Assembly: GCA_021790055.1 (NCBI GenBank)
Contig: JAJYIL010000112.1
Span: forward strand, 1-8,425
From: Bacteroidota bacterium
GTDB taxonomy: Bacteria; Bacteroidota; Ignavibacteria; Ignavibacteriales; Ignavibacteriaceae
Reading direction: 5' to 3'
Length of the DNA: 8,425 nucleotides
In this document: positions 1 to 6,634 of the stretch, in pieces
Layout of the letters: every line of letters starts with the position of its first letter
Numbering within the stretch: the stretch's first letter is position 1
Notes under the pieces: generated by a model
Databases searched by the model: none
Told to the model about the DNA's origin: nothing
Seen by the model: only the letters and a program-made list of their open reading frames with translations
Position numbers and translations under genes: made by a program

Positions 1-2
1 AT

Positions 3-143
3 TCCTCGATAGTGGACGGCCTTTCAACCATGGCTGTCGAGAACCTCGTGAAGTTCGTGGCATGGTACGATAACGAATGGGGATATTCGTGCCGGGTGGC
101 CGATCTGGTGAACTACGTTGCAACCGCCCGCGTTCTCGTGTAA
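3..143 (+). CDS. gap: Glyceraldehyde-3-phosphate dehydrogenase, C-terminal fragment (partial at 5' end)
   Basis: The frame beginning at base 3 gives 46 residues and a TAA stop at 141-143. It reads SSIVDGLSTMAVENLVKF and then VAWYDNEWGYSCRVADLV. The WYDNEWGYS block is the hallmark C-terminal motif of phosphorylating GAPDH, lying in its catalytic domain; the enzyme oxidises glyceraldehyde-3-phosphate to 1,3-bisphosphoglycerate in glycolysis. About 290 N-terminal residues, including the NAD-binding domain and catalytic cysteine, lie before the window. GC is about 56%, against roughly 40% downstream, and codons such as CTC, GTG and GGC are favoured. That could mean a different genome, or the codon bias of a highly expressed gene. 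A pgk-like start follows three bases later, the classic gap-pgk operon order. Identification is very secure; whether it belongs to the same genome as the rest is not. Confidence 0.93.
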   Translation, partial: SSIVDGLSTMAVENLVKFVAWYDNEWGYSCRVADLVNYVATARVLV

Positions 144-146
144 GTC

Positions 147-182
147 ATGAAAACGATCGGCGATTTAAACCTGAAAGGGAAG
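147..182 (+). CDS. pgk: Probable phosphoglycerate kinase N-terminus, cut off after about 12 codons
   Basis: The ATG three bases after the gap stop starts MKTIGDLNLKGK. Bacterial phosphoglycerate kinases commonly begin with a string of the form M-K-T-I-R-D-L-D-L-K-G-K followed by R-V-L-(I/V)-R-V-D-F-N-V-P. Here the match holds up to the GK, but the next residues are IDLVNSYYRY, which belong to SprA. Placement immediately after gap fits the common gap-pgk operon. I see no convincing Shine-Dalgarno sequence before the ATG, which is tolerable for a coupled downstream gene. The stub is too short to be certain: the resemblance comes from memory of the family consensus, and chance similarity is possible. 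If correct, this ATG is not a sprA start at all. Confidence 0.6.
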
Positions 183-3100
183 ATAGACCTTGTTAACAGC
201 TACTATAGATATACTATCCCGCTTGATTCAAATGAGGCAATAAAACAAAACCTTATTGCCGGTGAAAGCGATAATCAATATCATTGGTTTTTGTACCGAA
301 TTCCACTTCAAAACTTTTCTGCCGCAATCGGTAATCCTACTTTAACTGATGTTGAATATATTAGGGTATTCGTTCAGGGAGTCAGCCAGATGGTTCATGT
401 TCGCTTTGCTGAATTTGATCTTGTTGGAAATCAGTGGCAGCAGGCTATTCCTTACGATACTGTTATGTCGGTTTCCGTAATTAACCTGGAAGATAATCCT
501 AATTATTACATGCCTCCCGGATTAACAAGAGAGTTAGACAGAACGCAGACTTCGACAACTGTCTATAAGAACGAACAATCAATGGACTTGATAGTAAACG
601 GCTTGCAGCCGGATTCTTCAAGGGAAGCAGTAGATTACCTTTACCGTCCTCTCGACGTGTTCAATTATAAGCAGATGAAAATGTTTATTCACGGAGACGA
701 GACTTCGGGCGCAAGTATATCGGATACTTCTCGCGGCTCATATACCGCGCAGGTTTATTTGAGGTTCGGCTCGGATACAAGTAACTTTTATGAGTACAGG
801 CAGCCGGTAAAGCCCGGTTGGAATGATATAACTATAGATTTCAGCAGGCTTACGGCAATAAAGCAGCAAGCCGATTCCTCCGAGCTTTATACTACATACG
901 AAGTGCCGGTAGCCGGGCTGCCCGGAAACTTTTACGGCGTAAAAGGCAGTCCTTCTCTTACTGCAATTAAATTTTTATCGGTTGGCATTCTTAACGTTAC
1001 CAGGCAGATGAATAACAATCCCCGCCCGATAAGCGGAGAAGTTTGGGTTGATGAGCTTAGGGTAATAGGAGCCGATAATCACCCCGGCTCAGCATATACT
1101 CTATCAACATCAATTAAGCTTGCGGATTTGATGAATATTAACTTCAACATGAGTCATACTGATCCTTATTTCCACGGATTGTCCGAAAGATTCGGTTCAA
1201 GAGTTGACTCCAGGAATTGGGGTATGTCTGCCGATATCGATTTATTAAAATTACTGCCAATTCCTTTGCCCGGCAGTTCATTAAGGCTAAGCTATTCGCA
1301 TTCCGAATCTATCGGGAATCCACTTTATATGCCCGGCACGGATATACTTGTTAGCCAGGCGGAAAATGCAGCTTCGCGCGATTCGGTACATACTCCCGGC
1401 AAGCTGACTGTACAGCAGATACTTACAAGTTCTCAATCAATCAATACATCGGATAGCTGGGCGGCATCCAATATTGTGTTAAAAGTTCCAACAAATAACT
1501 GGATTTTGCAAAATACTATTAATGCTGTCTCATTCGGATTTAATTATAATAAAACCTTCAGCCGGAATCCGACCACTATTTCGAACAAGACCTGGGTGTG
1601 GAATGCAAACATGAATTACATTATCAATTTCAGCCCTAATAACTTTTTCTATCTTGCAAAAGTACCCGTTATCGGAAGTATTTTAGGATTACTTTCGGAT
1701 TATAAAGACTTAAAAATCTTTTATACGCCGCAAAATTTTGCGTTTAATATGACGGCGAACAGGAATCGTTCGGTAACAGTAAACAGGCAGATTGATAATT
1801 CTGCTTCCAGTCCAATCTATAATCATAATTTTACCACTTCAAGAGGCTTTAACTTTTCATGGATGCTGACAGACGGCGGGCTGTTAAACCTATCTACCTC
1901 ATACAACGTTAATGTTAACTCATCTCTGGCTTATCTTGAAGCTGATACGAACGGAGTTCCATATTCTGAGAGCAGTGTATTTCGTCAAATATTCCGGGGT
2001 GCTTTTTTCGGCAGAGATTACCAGTACCAGCAGAATGTTGATGTAAGGACTAATCCAAGACTTCCAAGCTTATGGAGCATAGATAGATATTTTAATCTAA
2101 GCGCGGGCTATTCTGTTTCTTACCAATGGGGAAACAACTTCAGCCAGAAAATAAATGGTCTGGATGCCGGCAGGTCCGCAGGCTTTTCAAGTAGAACTTC
2201 GATTGGATTAAGATTAGCGCTTAAATCCTTGATGGCGCCTTTGTTCACGGAAAATCCTGAAACCGGACAGGGACGCTATTTTCCCGGTAAGAATGAAAAC
2301 AGGTCAAGAAATTTTACTGAAGCTCCGAGGAACGCAAATCCTAACTTAAAAAATCCCGGGCTTAGGCAGAACAATCTTAAGAACGATACTACAAACGCTC
2401 GCGATTCGTTACAAGCTAAGCCATCAAGGAAGTTCCAAATTACCGATGCAATCCTGTTTTTGAAAGCCATTGCAAGAACAATCTTGTTCGATTACGATAA
2501 TATAAGCATCAACTTCTCAAACGATAACAGCGTTTCAAAAGGAAGTCTTGCCGCTCCAGGTACCGGCTTCGGAAATTTTTGGAATATTTTTTATAGCCAG
2601 AATGCAGGACCATCGCGATTGTTTATGCTCGGTTTTGGTTCCGATGTCGGAAAGCGAACTCCAAACCTTAGCAGTTTGAATGATGTTTACGCACAAAAGA
2701 ACAATGTTGATATTCAAACCTCGCGCCCGTTGTGGGAAGGCGCAAAGATTGACATCGATTGGAAAGTCGGATGGACGCTGAATAAAAATATTTCTTTGCA
2801 GACTGATCAATTCGGTAATGTATCCAATTTAGGTGCGCCTCAATCAACCGGATCAATCAGCAGGTCATTTCTTACACTGCCACCTGTGCTGGTATTCAGC
2901 TTTTTTAAGAGCGGCATACAAAAAGTAAATGAGCTTTACAATCCGAATGCGGCTGACCCTGCTGCAAATCTTTCAGATGCATTCGTAAAGGGCTTTGAAA
3001 CATTACCCTGGCTTTCGCGCCTTGGATTCTTACAGAATTTCTCAAACTTAATCCCGCGCCCGAATTGGACTATAAGCTGGGATGGGCTTGAGAAGTATTT

Positions 3101-3698
3101 CCCTTTCAAGTCCTTTGCTGAAAGAGCCTCGCTCACTCACGCTTATACTTCGAACTTTACAGAAGGTTGGTACATTTCTCAAGACGGCAGACAGGTAGTC
3201 CAGTCAGAAAGAATTGATTACGGGTTTTCTCCTTTGATCGGTTTGAACTTAACCTTTGCGAAGCTTTGGAACGGCAATATGAGCGGAAGCTTCAAATATT
3301 CTACGCAAGATGCATACGATCTTGGAGTTTCAACACAGAATATTACCGAATCTTTCTCAAAGGATATCGGCGTTTCACTAAGCTATACAAAGACCGGCTT
3401 CGAGCTCCCGTTGTTCGGCATTTCTTTAAAGAATGATATAGAGTTTACATTTTCATATACAAGCAGCCAGGCATCAACCATCATATACAACATGGGACAG
3501 AATTTTAAGGATGGCGGAATTCCGCAAGACGGTACAAACCGAATTACGATTGAGCCGAGAATTAAATATACTATGAGTTCAAAAGTTACTCTGGCTATCT
3601 TCTATACGAAATCGACTATTCAACCTGTCGGCGCTTCGAGAATTCCTCCGACGACAACCAATGAAGCCGGCTTGGACGTGCATATTTCAATCCAGTGA
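147..3698 (+). CDS. sprA: T9SS outer-membrane translocon SprA (Sov family), C-terminal half only; 5' end is a false fusion
   Basis: SprA/Sov is the giant outer-membrane beta-barrel that forms the export channel of the type 9 secretion system; full-length members are about 2,300-2,400 residues. This frame has 1,183 residues and corresponds to the C-terminal half. Diagnostic stretches are VEYIRVFVQG followed by VRFAEFDLVGNQW at residues 69-97 and GEVWVDELRV at about 297-306. Many alternating amphipathic strands rich in Y, F, N and S follow, and it ends GLDVHISIQ, a typical barrel end. An N/R/P-rich linker of probable low structure lies around residues 700-765. There is no signal peptide and no Shine-Dalgarno sequence at 147. 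SprA similarity begins only around residue 6 (DLNLKGKIDL then YYRYTIPLD), and the first dozen residues look like a phosphoglycerate kinase start. The native gene should extend about 1,200 codons further upstream. Family assignment is firm; the annotated start is almost certainly wrong. Confidence 0.9.
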   Translation: MKTIGDLNLKGKIDLVNSYYRYTIPLDSNEAIKQNLIAGESDNQYHWFLYRIPLQNFSAAIGNPTLTDVEYIRVFVQGVSQMVHVRFAEFDLVGNQWQQAIPYDTVMSVSVINLEDNPNYYMPPGLTRELDRTQTSTTVYKNEQSMDLIVNGLQPDSSREAVDYLYRPLDVFNYKQMKMFIHGDETSGASISDTSRGSYTAQVYLRFGSDTSNFYEYRQPVKPGWNDITIDFSRLTAIKQQADSSELYTTYEVPVAGLPGNFYGVKGSPSLTAIKFLSVGILNVTRQMNNNPRPISGEVWVDELRVIGADNHPGSAYTLSTSIKLADLMNINFNMSHTDPYFHGLSERFGSRVDSRNWGMSADIDLLKLLPIPLPGSSLRLSYSHSESIGNPLYMPGTDILVSQAENAASRDSVHTPGKLTVQQILTSSQSINTSDSWAASNIVLKVPTNNWILQNTINAVSFGFNYNKTFSRNPTTISNKTWVWNANMNYIINFSPNNFFYLAKVPVIGSILGLLSDYKDLKIFYTPQNFAFNMTANRNRSVTVNRQIDNSASSPIYNHNFTTSRGFNFSWMLTDGGLLNLSTSYNVNVNSSLAYLEADTNGVPYSESSVFRQIFRGAFFGRDYQYQQNVDVRTNPRLPSLWSIDRYFNLSAGYSVSYQWGNNFSQKINGLDAGRSAGFSSRTSIGLRLALKSLMAPLFTENPETGQGRYFPGKNENRSRNFTEAPRNANPNLKNPGLRQNNLKNDTTNARDSLQAKPSRKFQITDAILFLKAIARTILFDYDNISINFSNDNSVSKGSLAAPGTGFGNFWNIFYSQNAGPSRLFMLGFGSDVGKRTPNLSSLNDVYAQKNNVDIQTSRPLWEGAKIDIDWKVGWTLNKNISLQTDQFGNVSNLGAPQSTGSISRSFLTLPPVLVFSFFKSGIQKVNELYNPNAADPAANLSDAFVKGFETLPWLSRLGFLQNFSNLIPRPNWTISWDGLEKYFPFKSFAERASLTHAYTSNFTEGWYISQDGRQVVQSERIDYGFSPLIGLNLTFAKLWNGNMSGSFKYSTQDAYDLGVSTQNITESFSKDIGVSLSYTKTGFELPLFGISLKNDIEFTFSYTSSQASTIIYNMGQNFKDGGIPQDGTNRITIEPRIKYTMSSKVTLAIFYTKSTIQPVGASRIPPTTTNEAGLDVHISIQ

Positions 3699-3756
3699 TA
3701 ATTTTACTTTTTGTCACATAAAAATTATTCCAGGTGATTATGCCCGGAGAAGAAAT

Positions 3757-3764
3757 TATATTTG
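3757..3764 (+). promoter_or_regulatory. Possible Bacteroidota-type -7 promoter element before porX
   Basis: TATATTTG matches the TAnnTTTG -7 consensus of Bacteroidota housekeeping promoters exactly. It lies 29 bases before the preferred porX ATG, which would give a short leader that still includes the ribosome binding site. The expected TTTG/TTG element about 20 bases further upstream is not evident (the sequence there is around CAGGTGATT), so support is weak. A TTGTCA at 3711-3716 resembles a sigma-70 -35 box, but no good -10 box follows at normal spacing. In AT-rich DNA a single 8-mer with two free positions can occur by chance. Confidence 0.25.
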
Positions 3765-3779
3765 TTCGTAATAAATTTA

Positions 3780-3785
3780 AAAGGA
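3780..3785 (+). promoter_or_regulatory. Ribosome binding site that decides the porX start
   Basis: AAAGGA lies 8 bases before the ATG at 3794. No comparable purine-rich site precedes the GTG at 3734 or the ATG at 3740, which would add about 20 non-conserved residues. This favours 3794 as the real start of porX. Confidence 0.7.
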
Positions 3786-3793
3786 ATGAGTTA

Positions 3794-5362
3794 ATGACAG
3801 GTAAAAAAATACTTTGGGTCGATGATGAGATTGAACTGCTTAGGTCGCATATTATTTTCCTTTCGGAAAAAGGATATGAAGTAGATACTGTAACTAATGG
3901 TGAAGATGCAGTCTCTTCGGTAAAGCAAAAGGATTACGATCTTATTTTCCTTGATGAGATGATGCCTGGTTTAGGAGGATTAGAAACACTGGCGCGTATA
4001 AAGGATTTGAACCAGAATCTTCCAATAGTTATGATTACCAAGAGCGAGGAAGAAAGCCTGATGAACGAAGCTATTGGTGTTAAGATTGCAGATTACCTTA
4101 CCAAACCAGTAAATCCTAGCCAGGTTTTTCTTGTATGCAAAAAGATACTCGAAGGCAAAAAGATTACACAGCAATACGCCGCAAAAGACTACCTGCAGGA
4201 CTTTAACGAGATAGCCCGTGCCTTTATGAATGAGATGGATTTCGGCGAATGGACTGAAATTTATTTAAAGCTTGTTAACTGGGATATGGAACTCGACAAT
4301 CACCCTGAGATTGATTTGAGACAAACTCTTAATGATCAAAAGAAAGAGGGGAATAAGGAATTTTCAAAATTCGTTGAAAGGAATTATAAGAGCTGGATTA
4401 ACTCCATCGGCGACGTATATACTCCTACTCTTACGCCGGAAATTACTCCCAAATATGTTCTGCCACTGCTTGAAGATGAAAAGTCATCGGTTTTCTATTT
4501 TGTAATAGATTGTCTCCGCCTGGACCAGTGGCTTGTAATGGAGAGGCTGCTTAGCGATTACTTCAAGATAGAAAAAGAATATTATTACGCAATTTTACCT
4601 ACAGCAACTCCTTATGCGCGCAACGCGCTGTTCAGCGGCTTATTCCCATCCGAGATAGAAAAACACTATCCTCAACTCTGGAGCTCGGGAGACGACGATG
4701 AAAACAGCATGAATAAATATGAAAAGGAACTGCTGCAGTTTCTTTTGGATAGGAAGAAAATAAAGCTGAGGAATGAATTAAAGTACATCAAGATTATTGA
4801 TCCCGAGGTTGGAAGAAATTTTGAGCAGAATATTTTGTCCTATCAAAATACGCATCTTACCGCTGTGGTTGTAAATTTTCTTGATATGATTGCGCATGGA
4901 AGATCGGACTCGGACCTGCTTAAAGAAATTGCTAAGGATGAGCCGGCTTACAGGTCATTGACAAATACCTGGTTCACTCATTCTTCACTATACTCAACCT
5001 TTAAGGCTCTTGCAAATGTGAAGCATGCAAAAATTGTAATTACTACCGATCACGGAAGCATTCGTTCATTAAGAGGCGCAAAGGTTTTAGGCGACCGCGA
5101 AGCGTCTTCAAACCTAAGGTTCAAATTCGGAAGGAACTTGAAGGTTGATGATAAGCATGCAATCTACATTAAAAGCCCGGATGACTATAAGCTGCCTAAA
5201 CGCGGAGTAACTATAAATTATATAATCGCGAAGGAAGACTTTTATTTTGTTTATCCAACCGACTACCACAAGTACCTGACTTATTATAAAGATACTTTTC
5301 AGCACGGTGGAATTTCGATGGAAGAAATGATTTTACCGGTAATAACCATGGAACCCAAATAA
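3794..5362 (+). CDS. porX: PorX-type response regulator with C-terminal PglZ/alkaline-phosphatase domain
   Basis: The protein has 522 residues from the ATG at 3794. Residues 4-120 are a receiver domain: acidic pocket D10/D11, phospho-acceptor D54 in LIFLDEMMPG, T82, and K104 in YLTKP. A helical linker (about 120-215) leads to a PglZ domain of the alkaline-phosphatase superfamily. Likely metal and active-site residues are D239 (VIDCLRLDQW), T272 (PTATPYARN), D364 and H368 (NFLDMIAHG), D419/H420 (TTDHGS) and H504 (QHGG). The whole set is present, so an active enzyme is expected. There is no DNA-binding domain. In the family, PorX works with the kinase PorY and the sigma factor SigP to control T9SS genes, and the PglZ domain of the Porphyromonas protein is reported to act on oligonucleotides. 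An open frame continues upstream to GTG 3734, but residues before MTGKKILWVDDE are not conserved and lack a ribosome binding site. sprA lies just upstream and tsaE starts two bases after the stop. Confidence 0.92.
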   Translation: MTGKKILWVDDEIELLRSHIIFLSEKGYEVDTVTNGEDAVSSVKQKDYDLIFLDEMMPGLGGLETLARIKDLNQNLPIVMITKSEEESLMNEAIGVKIADYLTKPVNPSQVFLVCKKILEGKKITQQYAAKDYLQDFNEIARAFMNEMDFGEWTEIYLKLVNWDMELDNHPEIDLRQTLNDQKKEGNKEFSKFVERNYKSWINSIGDVYTPTLTPEITPKYVLPLLEDEKSSVFYFVIDCLRLDQWLVMERLLSDYFKIEKEYYYAILPTATPYARNALFSGLFPSEIEKHYPQLWSSGDDDENSMNKYEKELLQFLLDRKKIKLRNELKYIKIIDPEVGRNFEQNILSYQNTHLTAVVVNFLDMIAHGRSDSDLLKEIAKDEPAYRSLTNTWFTHSSLYSTFKALANVKHAKIVITTDHGSIRSLRGAKVLGDREASSNLRFKFGRNLKVDDKHAIYIKSPDDYKLPKRGVTINYIIAKEDFYFVYPTDYHKYLTYYKDTFQHGGISMEEMILPVITMEPK

Positions 5363-5364
5363 AA

Positions 5365-5793
5365 GTGGATTTTCCGTTTGTACAAAAAGTCTTCTCTGAG
5401 GCTGAAACTGCAAAGCTTGCAGATAAGCTTGCTGAAGAAATATATCAAGGTGAAGTCGTTATTTTAAATGGAAACCTCGGTGCAGGTAAAACTTATTTTA
5501 TTAGAAGCTTATTGAGAAATTTCGGGATAGAAAATGTTAGCAGTCCCACGTTTGCTATTGTTAATGAGTACAACGGTAAGCTAAAATTCTATCATTTTGA
5601 TTTTTATAGGATAAAGAATTCCGAGGAGCTGTTTAATATTGGATTTAACGATTACTTGAATGATACCGAGGCAATAACATTGATAGAATGGGGAGAATTA
5701 CTCCCGGAAGCTTTACCTCGTAAAAGGCTGGAAATCAGGATCAATATTATAGACGACAATTGCCGCGAATTTATTTTTAACGAACATGTCTGA
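5365..5793 (+). CDS. tsaE: tRNA threonylcarbamoyladenosine biosynthesis ATPase TsaE
   Basis: TsaE is the small cytosolic ATPase that works with TsaB and TsaD to place threonylcarbamoyl on A37 of ANN-decoding tRNAs (t6A). The 142-residue length is normal for the family. Walker A is GNLGAGKT at residues 36-43. The family block VSSPTFAIVNEY occupies 58-69, HFDFYR with conserved D79 lies at 77-82, and LIEWGELLP with E108/W109 at 106-114. The start is a GTG two bases after the porX stop. No ATG, GTG or TTG lies in frame just upstream and there is no clear ribosome binding site, so translation is probably coupled to porX. Its last 8 bases overlap tsaB. Identification is secure. Confidence 0.95.
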   Translation: MDFPFVQKVFSEAETAKLADKLAEEIYQGEVVILNGNLGAGKTYFIRSLLRNFGIENVSSPTFAIVNEYNGKLKFYHFDFYRIKNSEELFNIGFNDYLNDTEAITLIEWGELLPEALPRKRLEIRINIIDDNCREFIFNEHV

Positions 5794-6634
5794 AGAAAAG
5801 CCAATATTATCAATAGAAACCTCCGGCAGCCTTTGCGGGGTTTGCGTTTATTTTAACGATGAGAAGTTTTACGAAGCTGCCGCTCACCTTAAGAACTCCC
5901 ATGCAGAAAAGCTTTTTGAACTAATCGATTTTGTAGTCAAATCATCAGGTATAGGAGTAAAAGATTTTGGCGCAATTGCCGTATCTGCCGGACCTGGTTC
6001 GTTCACGGGTCTTCGCATCGGTATGTCTGCCGCAAAAGGAATAGCTTTCGGTTCTTTGCTTCCTATAATCCCGGTTTCAACATTTGAAGCGTTGGCTTAT
6101 CAGATTTCGGACTTCTTACCTGCCGGTACGGAGTTTATCATTGCCAACAAAGTTAATTTGGAAGAAATCTATTTTGCAAAATTCCGTTCAAAGCCAGGCA
6201 ACAAATTAAGTTCAAGTTTAAGTGTAAGTTCAAACCTGGAGGAGGGATCTTCTACAAACACGAGTCTGTCCACCGAAGCGTTAACGAAGTCGGGCTTGCC
6301 CAAAGAAGCTTCAACAAATAAGAGCCTGCCCTCCGAAGCTTTAGCAAAGGAGAGTTTGATAGACAAATCTAATAATTATATATTTGTGGAGAATTTGAAA
6401 ATTGTTGACCGGGAAAAATACCAGGAGTTAAAAAAAGACTGTCCGGTGTTTGGCAATGCCGGTTTAGAATACAGTGACGAAATAATATTAGGCTTAACTA
6501 AAATAGAGGCTCCAAGAGCATTTTATATTGCACGCTGGAGCCGGCTTTTCGGGCAATACCTTATGACCCGAAATTATGATTATCTTGAACCAAATTATCT
6601 TAAAAACTTTATTGTTAGGGAAAGGAAAAAATGA
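5786..6634 (+). CDS. tsaB: tRNA threonylcarbamoyladenosine biosynthesis protein TsaB, with a repeat-derived insertion
   Basis: TsaB is the catalytically inactive ASKHA-fold partner that scaffolds TsaD and TsaE in t6A synthesis. The N-terminus ILSIETSGSLCGVCVY (7-22), SHAEKLF (38-44) and the signature GPGSFTGLRIG (69-79) followed by AAKGIAFG (82-89) are typical, as is the C-terminal YLEPNYLKNF. The protein has 282 residues, whereas most bacterial TsaB proteins are about 220-240. The excess is a low-complexity Ser/Thr/Leu/Lys/Glu insertion at about residues 140-195 encoded by degenerate 30-base repeats. The segment that is usually an I-D-A-R-x-x-E-V-Y motif reads IANKVNLEEIY here (119-129). The start overlaps tsaE by 8 bases (ATGTCTGA) and the stop overlaps the next gene by 4 (ATGA). 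The reading frame is intact, so the gene is probably functional. Confidence 0.93.
   Translation: MSEEKPILSIETSGSLCGVCVYFNDEKFYEAAAHLKNSHAEKLFELIDFVVKSSGIGVKDFGAIAVSAGPGSFTGLRIGMSAAKGIAFGSLLPIIPVSTFEALAYQISDFLPAGTEFIIANKVNLEEIYFAKFRSKPGNKLSSSLSVSSNLEEGSSTNTSLSTEALTKSGLPKEASTNKSLPSEALAKESLIDKSNNYIFVENLKIVDREKYQELKKDCPVFGNAGLEYSDEIILGLTKIEAPRAFYIARWSRLFGQYLMTRNYDYLEPNYLKNFIVRERKK
6245..6352 (+). repeat. Degenerate 30-base tandem repeat inside tsaB
   Basis: Three full units lie at 6263-6292, 6293-6322 and 6323-6352, with a degraded partial unit before them (6245-6262). Units 1 and 3 agree at 22 of 30 bases and units 2 and 3 at 21 of 30 by hand alignment; the shared core is CGAAGC followed by T-rich then CAAAG-like bases. 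Because 30 is a multiple of three, the reading frame is kept, giving a ten-residue protein repeat of the form S-L-P-S-E-A-L-A-K-E. The third unit is an imperfect palindrome (CTCC at 6330-6333, GGAG at 6349-6352). Read on the minus strand it gives FAKASEGRLL, a string I recall from short interspersed repeats in many environmental genomes; that is memory, not a search. Confidence 0.75.

Noticed and set aside
913..925. CCGGG-CTG-CCCGG small hairpin in sprA
   Set aside because: Five pairs around a three-base loop in coding sequence is within chance expectation.
2245..2440. N/R/P-rich stretch in SprA as a possible foreign insertion
   Set aside because: Composition and codon use match its surroundings, and SprA proteins commonly have long polar linkers between barrel strands.
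3711..3741. Sigma-70-like promoter (TTGTCA ... GATTAT) before porX
   Set aside because: Spacing is 19 bases, the -10 box matches only four of six positions, and this promoter type is not expected to be the main one in the Bacteroidota group.
3729..3749. TCCAGG ... CCCGGA stem after sprA as a terminator
   Set aside because: The stem is only six pairs with a mismatch and is followed by GAAGAAATTA rather than a T-run.
6169..6366. A minus-strand open frame reading through the tsaB repeats
   Set aside because: It is a by-product of the 30-base repeat being open in several frames. It is useful only for recognising the FAKASEG-like repeat string, not as a gene.
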